A DNA stretch of 64,000 bases from Cryobacterium sp. N22 (GCF_002929555.1 NZ_PJJP01000039.1:1-64000); one strand, 5' to 3'. Counted from the first letter of the stretch, positions 1-11,972 are shown. Numbers and translations are program-made. The notes: a model not told the origin generated them from the sequence alone.

Positions 1-341
1 TCGGTCGAGGGAACCTCGGCGACGGGCGCCTCAGCGGCGGGTGCCTCGGCGGCGGGTGCCTCGGCGGCGGGTGCCTCGGCGACCGGGGCTGCGGCCGCAG
101 CGGAGCCGTCGCCGATCGTCACCAGCGGGGTGCCGACCTCGACGGTCTCGTCCTCCTGGACGAGGATGGCTTCGATGATGCCGGCAACGGGGGATGGGAT
201 CTCCGTGTCGACCTTGTCGGTCGATACTTCGAGCAGCGGTTCGTCGACTTCGACGCGGTCTCCCACGTTCTTGAGCCAGCGGGTGACCGTACCCTCTGTG
301 ACACTCTCACCGAGTGCCGGGAGGTTGACGGATTCGCTCAT
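1..341 (-). CDS. sucB: 2-oxoacid dehydrogenase E2 (dihydrolipoamide acyltransferase), N-terminal part
   Basis: Only the first 113 codons lie in the window; the gene runs off the left edge. The N-terminus is a lipoyl domain with the lipoylation motif STDKVDTEI, the modified lysine being residue 43, followed by an Ala/Pro/Glu-rich flexible linker. E2 swings its lipoyl arm between the decarboxylase (E1) and dihydrolipoamide dehydrogenase (E3) and transfers the acyl group to CoA. The ATG at 341 has a good AAAGGAG ribosome binding site. The E3 gene lpdA lies 67 bp upstream on the same strand, which fits one complex. Actinobacterial E2 proteins of this type may serve pyruvate as well as 2-oxoglutarate dehydrogenase, so the exact substrate is open. 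Confidence 0.88.
   Translation of the reverse strand, partial: MSESVNLPALGESVTEGTVTRWLKNVGDRVEVDEPLLEVSTDKVDTEIPSPVAGIIEAILVQEDETVEVGTPLVTIGDGSAAAAAPVAEAPAAEAPAAEAPAAEAPVAEVPST
12..87. repeat. 15-bp tandem repeat in the E2 linker
   Basis: About five near-identical 15-bp units (core gcctcggcggcgggt; clean copies at 28-42, 43-57 and 58-72, diverged copies on both sides). Read on the minus strand they encode a repeated Ala-Glu-Ala-Pro-Ala linker between E2 domains. Such linkers are common in E2 proteins and vary in copy number. Confidence 0.8.
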
Positions 342-408
342 GCGTTTGTCTCCTTTGAAACCATTAATGTCTGACCAATGTTAGTGAGAATCTGTGTGCC
401 GAAACGGG

Positions 409-1782
409 TTACATCGCGTGCAAAGGCTTGCCGGCCAGAGCCAGGAAAGCTTCGCCGAGTGCTTCGTTCTGGGTGGGGTGCGCGTGCAGCAGCGGCGCGA
501 GGTCCTCAGGGTAGGCCTCCCAGTTGACGATGAGCTGGCCCTCGCCGATCAGCTCGCCCACGCGGGCGCCGATCATGTGGATGCCGACGATGGGACCGTC
601 AGCGACGCGGACGACCTTGATCGATCCGGTGGTGCCCAGGATCGAGCTCTTGCCGTTGCCGCCGAGGCTGTACTCGTAGCTGGAAACCTGGTCGGCGCCG
701 AACTTGGCGGCCGCCTTGGCCTCGGTGTAGCCGACCGACGCGATTTCGGGGTCGCAGTAGGTGACCTTCGGGATGTTCAGGTCGTCGACGACGATCGGGG
801 CCAGGCCCGCGATCTCCTCGGCGACAAAGATGCCCTGCTGGAAGCCGCGGTGCGCGAGCTGCAGTCCGGGGACGATGTCGCCGACGGCGAAGACGCCGGG
901 GATGTTGGTGGCGAGGCGCTCGTCGGTGATGACGAAACCGCGGTCCATGGTGATGCCGACCTCTTCGAAGCCGAGGCCCGCGGTGGACGGGCCGCGTCCG
1001 ACGGCGACGAGCAGCAGCTCGGCCTCGATCGTGGTGCCGTTCTCCAGCGTGACGACGACGCCGGAGTCATCCTGCGTTACCGACTGGAACCGCACGCCGA
1101 GGGAGAAGTCGATGCCGCGCTTGCGGAACGCCCGCTCGAGCTGCTTCGACACCGACTCTTCTTCGTTGGGAGCGAGGTGCGGGAGGGCTTCGATGATCGT
1201 GACGTCGGCGCCGAAGGACTTCCAGACGCTGGCGAACTCGACGCCGATGACGCCACCGCCGAGCACGGCGACCTTCTTGGGCACGTAGTTGAGCTCCAGG
1301 GCCTGCTCGCTGGTGATGACACGGCCTTCGATGGCCAGCCCCGGCAGCGAACGGGAGTACGACCCGGTGGCCAGCACCACGTTCTTGCCCACGATGGTGT
1401 CCTCGCCGACCTGCACGGTCGTGGGGGAGATCAGGCGACCCTCGCCGGCGATGACGGTGATACCGCGGGCCTTGATCAGTCCCTGGAGGCCACGGAACTT
1501 GCTCGCAACGATGCCCTCACGGAACTTGGTCACGGCGTCGATGTCGATGCCCTCGAAGGAGGTGTTCACGCCATACTTGGCCGACTCGCGGCTCACGTCC
1601 GCAACCTCGGCCGAGTGCAGCAGCGCCTTGGTCGGGATACAACCGACGTGCAGGCAGGTGCCACCGAGCTTGTCCTTCTCAATCAGGCCGACGGTCAGGC
1701 CCAGCTGAACGGCGCGCAAGGCGGCCGCGTAGCCGCCGCTGCCGCCACCGAGAACTACAAGGTCAAAATTCTGTTCAGACAC
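409..1782 (-). CDS. lpdA: Dihydrolipoamide dehydrogenase (E3)
   Basis: A 457-residue flavoprotein that reoxidises the dihydrolipoyl group of 2-oxoacid dehydrogenase complexes with NAD+. Visible parts in order: an FAD-binding GGGSGGYAAALRA loop near the N-terminus, the redox disulfide motif GGTCLHVGCIPTK, a second dinucleotide motif LGGGVIGVEFAS for NAD, and a C-terminal His-Glu pair in HAHPTQNEALGEAF. I chose the GTG at 1782 because GAGGGAG precedes it at proper spacing and the protein then begins directly at the FAD domain; an in-frame start at 1833 would add 17 unlikely residues. It lies between pepA and the E2 gene, all on the minus strand. Confidence 0.95.
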   Translation of the reverse strand: MSEQNFDLVVLGGGSGGYAAALRAVQLGLTVGLIEKDKLGGTCLHVGCIPTKALLHSAEVADVSRESAKYGVNTSFEGIDIDAVTKFREGIVASKFRGLQGLIKARGITVIAGEGRLISPTTVQVGEDTIVGKNVVLATGSYSRSLPGLAIEGRVITSEQALELNYVPKKVAVLGGGVIGVEFASVWKSFGADVTIIEALPHLAPNEEESVSKQLERAFRKRGIDFSLGVRFQSVTQDDSGVVVTLENGTTIEAELLLVAVGRGPSTAGLGFEEVGITMDRGFVITDERLATNIPGVFAVGDIVPGLQLAHRGFQQGIFVAEEIAGLAPIVVDDLNIPKVTYCDPEIASVGYTEAKAAAKFGADQVSSYEYSLGGNGKSSILGTTGSIKVVRVADGPIVGIHMIGARVGELIGEGQLIVNWEAYPEDLAPLLHAHPTQNEALGEAFLALAGKPLHAM

Positions 1783-1889
1783 CCAGATACTCCCTCGTGC
1801 ATCACATACACTTTCACGGCCCGTCCGACGCACGTGTCGTGCGCGGGCGGGCGTTGAACGGCAAGGATTTTCCTGCCTATAAGACCTTA

Positions 1890-3377
1890 CTACTTGCGCG
1901 AAAACTCCTCGGCCAGTCGCAACAGGGTCCGGACCGTCACGCCGGTCGGGCCGGGGGCGGTGAAGCCGAGCCCGCCGCCGACAAGCTGGGCGCTGCCGGC
2001 GATGTCCAGATGAGCCCAGGGGATGCGGGTGGCGTCGGCGTCCTCGCCTGTCGTGCCGATGAATTCGTTCAGGAAGACCGCGGCCAGGAGCATCCCGCCG
2101 CCGGTGTTGCCGATCTTGGCGTTCGCGATGTCCGCGACGTCGGAGTTGAGCAGGGCGCGCAGTTCCTCGGGCATCGGCATGGGCCAGGCCAGTTCGCCCT
2201 CTGCCTTGCTCGCGGTGAGGACCTGGGCCACGAGGTCGTCGTCGCCCAGCACCGCGGAGTACCGGGTGCCGAGGGCCACGATCGCGGCGCCGGTCAGGGT
2301 CGCGACGTCGATGATCGCGTCGGGGTTCTCCTCGCCCGCGGCGACGAGCCCGTCAGCGAGGACCAGCCGGCCTTCAGCGTCGGTGTTGAGCACCTCGACG
2401 GTGCGACCGCCGCGCATGGTCAGCACGTCGTTCGGGCGGATCGCGGATCCGGACGGCATGTTCTCGGCGATGCACAGCCACGCCGTGAGCCGCACGGGCA
2501 GGCGCAGGCGGGCCGCGGCCAGGGTGACGGCCAGCACGGTGGCGGCACCGGTCATGTCGTACTTCATGCCCACCATGGACGCCGGCGGCTTCAACGAGAG
2601 TCCGCCGGTGTCAAAGGTGATCCCCTTACCCACCAGCGCCAGGTGCTTGGTCGCCTCGATCGGGTCGTAACTGACCTTGACCAGTCGGGGAGGCCGGGTC
2701 GACCCCTGGCCCACACCGGCGATGCCGCCGAATCCGTCGGCGACGAGCTGGTCTTCGTCCCAGATCGTCAGCGTGACCGGGAGTCCCTCAGCGGCCGCAG
2801 CGGCGAGGTCGGCCAGGGACTGGGGATACAGGTCAAGCGGGGGCATGTTCACGAGGTCCTTCACCAGGCTCACGGCCTCGGCCACGATCCCGGCGCGGTC
2901 GGACGCGTCCTCATCGGCCTGATCCGTGTGCACGGTGATGTCGGCGGCCGGAAGCTTGGTGGCGGCCAGGGACGCCTTGCGGTAGGTCGTGAAGGCGTAC
3001 GCACCGAGCGCAGCACCCTCCAGGACCGCCGCCGCCTGGTCCGCGTCGGCCAACGGCAGGGCGAACGCCACCGTGGCGGCGCCCGTGAGCTGGCGCACCG
3101 CTGAGCCGGCCGCGTAACGCAGCGACTCCGGTGTGACATCCGAGCCGAGCCCGACCACGGCGATGCTGCGCGCGGCTCCGACGACGGGCGCGAGGCGAAC
3201 CACCTGGTCCTTCGTCCCGGTCACGCCGACGGCGGCGAACTGTGCCGCGATCCCCTCGAAGCCCGGGTCGGCGAACAGGGTCGGCCCGTCCTTTCCCTGC
3301 ACGGCGCCGACAACGAGCACGTCGGCAGTGGATTCGATCGAGGGCTGTGCGGACACGGAAACGCGGGAAACGGTCAT
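1890..3377 (-). CDS. pepA: Leucyl aminopeptidase (M17)
   Basis: A 495-residue cytosolic M17 aminopeptidase that removes N-terminal residues from peptides using two metal ions. The C-terminal catalytic domain carries the metal-ligand motifs VGKGITFDTGGLSLKP and NTDAEGRLVLADGL, the latter being the family signature. Length is normal for the family. The ATG at 3377 sits 6 nt after a TAGCAT -10 box on the minus strand, so the mRNA is probably leaderless. A 107-bp gap separates it from lpdA, so lpdA may have its own promoter. Confidence 0.95.
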   Translation of the reverse strand: MTVSRVSVSAQPSIESTADVLVVGAVQGKDGPTLFADPGFEGIAAQFAAVGVTGTKDQVVRLAPVVGAARSIAVVGLGSDVTPESLRYAAGSAVRQLTGAATVAFALPLADADQAAAVLEGAALGAYAFTTYRKASLAATKLPAADITVHTDQADEDASDRAGIVAEAVSLVKDLVNMPPLDLYPQSLADLAAAAAEGLPVTLTIWDEDQLVADGFGGIAGVGQGSTRPPRLVKVSYDPIEATKHLALVGKGITFDTGGLSLKPPASMVGMKYDMTGAATVLAVTLAAARLRLPVRLTAWLCIAENMPSGSAIRPNDVLTMRGGRTVEVLNTDAEGRLVLADGLVAAGEENPDAIIDVATLTGAAIVALGTRYSAVLGDDDLVAQVLTASKAEGELAWPMPMPEELRALLNSDVADIANAKIGNTGGGMLLAAVFLNEFIGTTGEDADATRIPWAHLDIAGSAQLVGGGLGFTAPGPTGVTVRTLLRLAEEFSRK

Positions 3378-3383
3378 GCCTTG

Positions 3384-3389
3384 ATGCTA
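3384..3389 (-). promoter_or_regulatory. Leaderless -10 box of pepA
   Basis: TAGCAT on the minus strand ends 6 nt before the pepA ATG, so transcription would start at or next to the start codon. No ribosome binding site is visible. Confidence 0.55.
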
Positions 3390-3460
3390 CGGGGCAGAGT
3401 GTTCGCTCTGGGCACCACGGCGGGAGGAGCGATTCTCCGACGCCGGGCGAATCGTCCGCC

Positions 3461-3466
3461 TAGAGT
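3461..3466 (+). promoter_or_regulatory. Leaderless -10 box of the first PAC2 gene
   Basis: TAGAGT is followed by 6 nt and then the ATG at 3473. No Shine-Dalgarno sequence precedes the start. The pepA promoter is about 75 bp away and points the other way. Confidence 0.55.
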
Positions 3467-3472
3467 TAATGG

Positions 3473-4396
3473 ATGCGCGATCCAGACGAAATCTATACGC
3501 TCACTTCGGACGCCGCAGGCGTTCCAGAAGGGCTGCATCTCGTCGCGGGCCTCACCGGATTCGCGGACGCCGGCGGCGCGGTGTCCCAGTTCACCGAATA
3601 CCTGCTCGCGACCCTCGAGCACGAGGTCATCGCCGAGTTCGACGCGGATCTGCTGCTCGACTACCGGGCGCGGCGACCGATCATCTACTTCGATCAGGAT
3701 CACCTGACTGACTACCAGCCGCCCCGGCTCCGGCTGTACCTGGCTCGGGACGAGATCGGCCAGCCGTTCCTGCTCCTGGCCGGCTTCGAACCCGACTTCC
3801 GGTGGGAGCAGTTCACTGCCGCGGTGCTCGATCTCGTCGGCCGGTTCACGGTGTCCTCCACCACGTGGGTGCACGCCATCCCGATGCCGGTCCCGCACAC
3901 CCGACCCATCGGTGTGACGGTCAGCGGCAACCGCACCGACCTCATTGAGAGCATGTCGGTGTGGCGCCCGCACACCCAGGTGCCCGCCAACGCCCTGCAC
4001 CTCGTGGAATTCAGGTTGCAGGAAATCGGCGCCTGGACCATCGGCTACGTCCTGCTGATCCCGCACTACCTCGCCGACACCGAATACCCGTCCGCGGCCC
4101 TGTCGGCCTTGGAAAGCACGAGCGCGTCGACCGGGCTGATCTTCCCCACCGATCGGCTGCGGGAGAAGAACCGCGAGTTCATCGGCCGGATCGACGAGCA
4201 GGTGGCGGAGAACCCCGAACTCGCCAAGCTCGTCGGCACCCTCGAAGAGCGCTACGACGCCTATATGGAGGGCAACACCCTGCGGTCGCCGTTGACCGAC
4301 GAGGACGGCGCGCTGCCGTCGGCAGATGAAATCGCGGCGGAGCTCGAGAAGTTCCTCGCGACCAGACGTGGCCGGGACGACGGCCAACAGCCCTAG
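3473..4396 (+). CDS. PAC2-family protein (first copy)
   Basis: A 307-residue cytosolic protein of the PAC2 family, named after the eukaryotic proteasome assembly chaperone; the actinobacterial members have no firmly established function. Recognisable features are the N-terminal GLTGFADAGGAVSQF strand-turn, the middle segment VHAIPMPVPHTRPIGVTVSGN and the later IPHYLADTEYPSAALSALE, followed by an acidic helical tail. A second PAC2 protein with the same architecture is encoded at 51206-52147. The gene stands alone, divergent from pepA, with a leaderless-type start. Confidence 0.85.
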   Translation: MRDPDEIYTLTSDAAGVPEGLHLVAGLTGFADAGGAVSQFTEYLLATLEHEVIAEFDADLLLDYRARRPIIYFDQDHLTDYQPPRLRLYLARDEIGQPFLLLAGFEPDFRWEQFTAAVLDLVGRFTVSSTTWVHAIPMPVPHTRPIGVTVSGNRTDLIESMSVWRPHTQVPANALHLVEFRLQEIGAWTIGYVLLIPHYLADTEYPSAALSALESTSASTGLIFPTDRLREKNREFIGRIDEQVAENPELAKLVGTLEERYDAYMEGNTLRSPLTDEDGALPSADEIAAELEKFLATRRGRDDGQQP

Positions 4397-4448
4397 CCCG
4401 ATGCCCACCCGGCGGGCCGCGATGGTCGGGGGGAGTGTCGCACCCGGC

Positions 4449-4454
4449 TAGATT
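4449..4454 (+). promoter_or_regulatory. Leaderless -10 box of the MFS gene
   Basis: TAGATT followed by 7 nt and a GTG at 4462. This decides the start of the MFS gene in favour of 4462 over the in-frame GTG at 4435. Confidence 0.5.
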
Positions 4455-4461
4455 GAGGCGA

Positions 4462-5796
4462 GTGAACTCTCGTCGATCCTGGTTGATCTTTTCCTTCGGA
4501 TCGTTCGTCTACCTGGCCGCCGTCATGCAGCGCACCTCGCTCGGCATCGCGGGTGTGTCGGCAACCGAACGATTCGGCGGCTCGGCCGCCGTCCTGTCCA
4601 GCATGGCCGTGGTGCAGCTGATCGTCTACGCGGCGGCCCAGATCCCGGTCGGCGTGCTGATCGACAGGTTCGGGCCCCGCGTGCTGATGCTCGCCGGCAC
4701 CGTCCTGATGGTGGCGGGGCAGCTGACGCTGGCCTTGGCACCGTCCATCACTCTCGCGGTGGTGGGGCGGATGCTGGTGGGTGCCGGCGACGCCGCAATC
4801 TTCATCTCGGTGATCAGGCTGATCACCTCCTGGTTCTCCGGCCGAATCGTGCCCCAGCTCTCGCAGTGGTTCGGCAACATCGGCCAGCTGGGCCAAGTGC
4901 TCTCGGCCGTGCCGCTGGCGTGGGTCCTGCGCGAGTTCGGCTGGACACCGGCGTTCCTGGGCGCCACCCTGGTGGTCTTCGTGGCCTTCGTGGTGGTTGT
5001 CGTGGGCATCCGCGACCGGCCGGCCGGGTCGCCGGACCAACCGCGGCCGCAGAGCTGGGGGAGCGCCCTGACCCAGCTGCGGCACAGCCTCAGCCGGCCG
5101 GGAACCCAGCTGGGCTTCTGGTCCCATTTCGTCACCCAGTCCTCCGGGACGGTTTTCACCCTCCTGTGGGGCTTCCCGTTCATGGTCTACGGTCTCGGCT
5201 ACGAGTCGAGCATGGCCGCCATGATGCTCACCATCCCGGTTGCCGCCGGAATGATCTGCGGACCGATCCTGGGAGTACTGACGGCCCGGCATCCGCTGCG
5301 TCGCAGCAATATCGTGCTGGGCATCGTCACGGTCATGGCCGCGGCGTGGGCTGTGGTTCTCCTCTGGCCGGTGGCGCCGCCATTCTGGCTCATCGTCGTC
5401 CTGCTGATCGTGCTGGGCGGCGGTGGCCCGGGCTCGCTGATCGGCTTCGACTTCGCGCGCACGTTCAACCCGCAACGCAGTCTCGGGTCGGCCAACGGGG
5501 TCGTCAACGTCGGCGGGTTCCTGGCCAGTTTCGTGATGATGTTCCTGATCGGGGTGCTGCTGGACCTCCAGGACGGTTGGCGGCAGGCCCAGGGCGGCGC
5601 CAGCGACCTCTACGCGCTGGACTCGTTCCGTGTCGCGTTCGCCGTGCAGTTCCTGGTCGTCGGGATCGGTGTGCTCATGCTCGTGAGCACCCGCAAACGA
5701 ACCAGGCGGCTGCTGTCCCGGGATGAGGGAATAGAAGTGGCGCCACTCTGGGTTGAACTCTCCAGGAGACTACGGCGACGCAGGCACGGAGAGTAA
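4462..5796 (+). CDS. MFS transporter
   Basis: A 444-residue integral membrane protein with about twelve hydrophobic segments and the typical two-half layout of the major facilitator superfamily. The motif between the second and third membrane segments (VLIDRFGPRVLM) matches the family loop G-x-x-x-D-R-x-G-x-R. The substrate cannot be read from sequence. The start at GTG 4462 is preferred because a TAGATT -10 box lies 7 nt upstream; GTG 4435 is the alternative. The C-terminal tail is basic and cytoplasmic. Confidence 0.82.
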   Translation: MNSRRSWLIFSFGSFVYLAAVMQRTSLGIAGVSATERFGGSAAVLSSMAVVQLIVYAAAQIPVGVLIDRFGPRVLMLAGTVLMVAGQLTLALAPSITLAVVGRMLVGAGDAAIFISVIRLITSWFSGRIVPQLSQWFGNIGQLGQVLSAVPLAWVLREFGWTPAFLGATLVVFVAFVVVVVGIRDRPAGSPDQPRPQSWGSALTQLRHSLSRPGTQLGFWSHFVTQSSGTVFTLLWGFPFMVYGLGYESSMAAMMLTIPVAAGMICGPILGVLTARHPLRRSNIVLGIVTVMAAAWAVVLLWPVAPPFWLIVVLLIVLGGGGPGSLIGFDFARTFNPQRSLGSANGVVNVGGFLASFVMMFLIGVLLDLQDGWRQAQGGASDLYALDSFRVAFAVQFLVVGIGVLMLVSTRKRTRRLLSRDEGIEVAPLWVELSRRLRRRRHGE

Positions 5797-5899
5797 GAGT
5801 GCGTGGCTCGGTTTATACACAATCCGTGCAATAATTGTCAATAGGACCCGTTCTGGTTCCTGGGCGCACCGGCTGCTTGTCGGCTGCAATCCCGGGGAC

Positions 5900-5939
5900 T
5901 TGACATGGGTCCTAGTACTGCCCAAAAACGTACTGCCCA
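5900..5939 (+). promoter_or_regulatory. Control region upstream of sigA with direct repeat
   Basis: In the 238-bp gap before sigA, a TTGACA hexamer at 5900-5905 is followed by two exact copies of gtactgccca (5915-5924 and 5930-5939), 15 bp apart. No clear -10 sits at the usual distance, so this may be a regulator site or part of a promoter for a different sigma factor. AT-rich sequence at 5810-5845 could hold another promoter. Confidence 0.35.
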
Positions 5940-6034
5940 TAACCCCCGCTCTCAGATGAACCCGGCCCGGCCGAGTACCGCACTGAGCGAGGCCGCGCCG
6001 CACGCGCACGAACCACGGCATGAGAGGTGTTCGA

Positions 6035-7363
<1,329 letters not shown>

Positions 7364-7367
7364 AGAG

Positions 7368-8642
7368 TTGCCTCTGCGGTATGCGCCGGCGATCCTGCTC
7401 GGCAGGGTCGCACGCACCCTCGCGCGCTGGCGCAAGCCCGGTGGCGGGTCTGCGGTCCCCGGGCTGGTGGTCAACACCATCGCGCCCGGGTTCCTGCCGC
7501 GCACCCTGAACGGGTTCCCCGGCGGGCTCGTCATCGTCACGGGTTCGGCCGGTAAGTCCACGACCACCAAGATGCTCGTTGCCGCCCTGCGCGCGCACGG
7601 CATGTCGGTCTTCACCAACCAGTCGACGGCGAACATCAGCCAGGGACTCACCTCGGCGCTGCTGGAGCGGGTCAGCCTGACCGGCCGCATCGAGGGCGAC
7701 ATCGCGGTTCTCGAGATGGACGAGGGCCATGGCGCCCTGATCTCCGGCTCCCTGAACCCGCGCGTGGTCGTGCTGACCAACGTGATGGTGGACCAGATCG
7801 ACCGTTTCCACGACTCCGACATGGTTGCCGCGATGCTGGCCAAGATCGCCGCCCGCGCCACCGGTTCCGTCGTGCTGAACGCCGATGACCTCTACCTGGC
7901 CCGGCTGGGCGACGGCGTCGTTTCCGGCGTCACCGTGGCCCGTTACGGAGTGTCGGACGAGGTGCTCGCCGCGAACCCGCGGGGATTGGGCTACTCGCTC
8001 ACGTCGCCGACCCGGCTCGACGCTGCCGACGGCATGGTCCTGACCGGGGTCAGCGGGCTCGACGCCACCGTCCTGGTCGACGGCCGGGTGCACGAGCTGC
8101 GGTTGCCGGCCAGAGGCACCCACTACGCGGTGGATGCGCTCACCGCACTTGCCGCCGCGCGGTCGGCCCTGCTCGAGAGCTTCGACGCCGCCGTCGCGGT
8201 CGCGGCGATCTCCACCATCCCCCCGGTCTTCGGTCGCGGCGAGGTCGTGTCGGTGCGTGGCAGCACCGTGGAATTCGTGCTCGTGCAGAACCCGGCCAGC
8301 CTGCAGCTGAATGTGGACAGCCTGGACCCTGACACCGAACAGATCCTCGTCGCCGTCGGCTCCGACGTGCGCGACCCCTCCTACCTCTGGCCGGCCGACA
8401 CGTCCGGCCTCGGCCACGTGCAGATCGCCTCGGGCTCGAAGGCCTACGATATCGGGCTGCAACTGGCCTACGACGGTGTGATCGTCGACCGGATCGAACC
8501 CGACCTCGGGCGGGCCCTCGACGACTTCCTGGCTCTGCCGGAACCTGCCCACGGTGTCAAGACGATCATCTTCTCGGCCGACTCGATGCGGCGTACCCGG
8601 GCGCACCTCGGCCTGGAAACCAACGAAGCGGACCCGTCATGA
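7368..8642 (+). CDS. murT: MurT-like Mur ligase (DUF1727), divergent
   Basis: A 424-residue protein built like MurT, the ATP-dependent ligase that activates the D-Glu alpha-carboxyl of lipid II. Seen: an N-terminal segment, the P-loop VTGSAGKSTTTK (residues ~58-65), the Mur central-domain segment LTNVMVDQIDRFHDSD, and a C-terminal DUF1727 domain with VLVQNPASLQLN and DVRDPSYLW. Oddities: the P-loop reads SAGKS instead of TNGKT, and the protein contains no cysteine, so the four-Cys zinc ribbon of known MurT proteins is absent. The start is set at TTG 7368, just after sigA, because the family N-terminus begins there; upstream in-frame codons overlap sigA. Its stop overlaps the gatD start (ATGA). 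Confidence 0.85.
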   Translation: MPLRYAPAILLGRVARTLARWRKPGGGSAVPGLVVNTIAPGFLPRTLNGFPGGLVIVTGSAGKSTTTKMLVAALRAHGMSVFTNQSTANISQGLTSALLERVSLTGRIEGDIAVLEMDEGHGALISGSLNPRVVVLTNVMVDQIDRFHDSDMVAAMLAKIAARATGSVVLNADDLYLARLGDGVVSGVTVARYGVSDEVLAANPRGLGYSLTSPTRLDAADGMVLTGVSGLDATVLVDGRVHELRLPARGTHYAVDALTALAAARSALLESFDAAVAVAAISTIPPVFGRGEVVSVRGSTVEFVLVQNPASLQLNVDSLDPDTEQILVAVGSDVRDPSYLWPADTSGLGHVQIASGSKAYDIGLQLAYDGVIVDRIEPDLGRALDDFLALPEPAHGVKTIIFSADSMRRTRAHLGLETNEADPS

Positions 8643-9376
8643 CAGTCGACCACCCGGCAGACCTCACCATCGTGACCCTGCTCCCGCAGCTGCTGGACAC
8701 CAACGGTGACGCCGCGAACGCGCGGGTTCTCGCGCAACGCGCCCGGTGGGCCGGCCGGTCAGCCCGGATCGTGCCCGTGCAGTCCGTTGCTGATCTTCCC
8801 GAGACCGTCGACCTCGTCGTCATCGGATCGGGAACCGACACCGACCTCGTCGCCGCACGCGACGCCCTCAGGGCCCTGGCCGAGCCACTGCGTGCCTGGC
8901 TGGCCGGGGGAGTGCCCGTGCTCGCCGTCGGCACCGGCTGGGAGCTGCTCAGCGCCGGGCTCGACCTGGCCGACGGCTCGACGGTCGACGGTCTCGGCCT
9001 CGTCTCGGGGCGCGCGAGCGCCCTGCCCGCCCGCGTCACCGACGACCTCGTCGTCGACGCCGACGGGCTGCGCCTGCTCGGCTTCGAAAACCACCTGCGC
9101 GGGTACGCCGGCGCCGCGGCCCCGCTGGGCACGGTGCCCTACGGCACCGGCAACGGCGACGGAACCGAGGGTGCAGTTGCCGGAAGCTTCATCGGCACTC
9201 ACCTACACGGCCCGGTCCTGGCCCGCAATCCGCAGCTCGCCGACCGGATGCTCCGGTCGGCCTGCGCCGCCAGGGCGCTGTCACTGGCTCCGTCCGCGCA
9301 GACCGATGCGGTCGACGGCATAGCAAAAGCCGCACGCAACCAGGTTGCAGTGCGGCTCAGCCTCACCTCGGAGTAG
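8639..9376 (+). CDS. gatD: GatD-like glutamine amidotransferase, catalytic Cys missing
   Basis: A 245-residue homologue of GatD, the glutaminase partner of MurT that normally supplies ammonia to amidate D-Glu of lipid II. The family frame is clear: LTIVTLLPQLLDTNGDAANA at the N-terminus, the GFENH segment in the middle and IGTHLHGPVLARNP with the catalytic histidine. The nucleophile elbow, normally A-V-C-G-G-Y-Q, reads A-V-G-T-G-W-E, so residue 98 is Gly (codon 8930-8932) and the catalytic cysteine is gone. The GGGQDxEQ loop is also changed, to GSGTDTDL. It overlaps murT by 4 bp, so the pair is co-translated. It probably does not hydrolyse glutamine and may be a structural or substrate-positioning partner (inference). 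Confidence 0.85.
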   Translation: MTVDHPADLTIVTLLPQLLDTNGDAANARVLAQRARWAGRSARIVPVQSVADLPETVDLVVIGSGTDTDLVAARDALRALAEPLRAWLAGGVPVLAVGTGWELLSAGLDLADGSTVDGLGLVSGRASALPARVTDDLVVDADGLRLLGFENHLRGYAGAAAPLGTVPYGTGNGDGTEGAVAGSFIGTHLHGPVLARNPQLADRMLRSACAARALSLAPSAQTDAVDGIAKAARNQVAVRLSLTSE

Positions 9377-9408
9377 GACTCACCCGGCCAGGAGCCGGGT
9401 GAGTCCTA
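9374..9408. terminator. Perfect 15-bp hairpin between gatD and DUF7455 gene
   Basis: Stem taggactcacccggc (9374-9388), loop cagga, and its exact reverse complement at 9394-9408. The gatD stop codon lies in the stem. It separates two convergent genes and could end transcription from both sides, although there is no T-run. Confidence 0.75.
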
Positions 9409-9417
9409 CCGGACGGG

Positions 9418-9654
9418 TTAGGACTTCTGGTCCTCGAAGAGTCGGCTCGACTCGTCGTGCCAGCTTTCGGCGATAGCGGCGAGCTTCTCCTGGTGCTTGC
9501 GTCCGTGGTGGGCGCAGAAGAGCAACTCGCTGTTATTCACGACTACACGAATGTAGGCCTGAGCGCCACAAGCGTCGCAGCGGTCGGCCGCGGTGAGCTG
9601 GTGGGGGGCGCCCTGTTGGTCGACGGCACCATTTTCGGTGGCGATCTGGGACAT
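9418..9654 (-). CDS. Small zinc-ribbon protein, DUF7455 type
   Basis: A 78-residue protein with one CxxC...CxxH zinc-ribbon-like motif (DRCDACGAQAYIRV, then LLFCAHHGRKH) and an acidic C-terminus. It resembles the DUF7455 family, widespread in Actinobacteria and without known function. The ATG at 9654 has a strong GGAGGAG ribosome binding site; a longer in-frame start at 9690 lacks one. It is convergent with gatD and divergent from the topoisomerase gene. Confidence 0.8.
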   Translation of the reverse strand: MSQIATENGAVDQQGAPHQLTAADRCDACGAQAYIRVVVNNSELLFCAHHGRKHQEKLAAIAESWHDESSRLFEDQKS

Positions 9655-9839
9655 ATTCTCCTCCTCCAGACTGATACCAGGTGATACCAATTGAATCCTT
9701 ACTCACCATGTAAACACGGCCTGGCTCGGATTGGGCCACAGTTGGGTGACATTTCGCTCACCGCGTAGCATTCTGCGCGGTGCACCCGGCGCGGGGAGCC
9801 CGATCGAGTGTCGATCGGGGCTGAACGCGTTCGGGTCGC

Positions 9840-9845
9840 TATTCT
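9840..9845 (+). promoter_or_regulatory. Leaderless -10 box of parE
   Basis: TATTCT ends 8 nt before the GTG at 9854, which is where the conserved GyrB/ParE N-terminus begins. No ribosome binding site is present. Confidence 0.5.
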
Positions 9846-9853
9846 TAACCGTT

Positions 9854-11932
<2,079 letters not shown>

Positions 11933-11972
11933 CCCGCCCGACAGGTGCGGGCCGGGCAGCCGAAAACCGGCG

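Noticed and set aside
394-1857. 487-codon open frame on the plus strand opposite lpdA
   Set aside because: Antisense shadow of lpdA with repetitive charged composition.
1783-1889. Imperfect hairpin between pepA and lpdA
   Set aside because: The arms match only partly and no T-run follows; insufficient to call a terminator.
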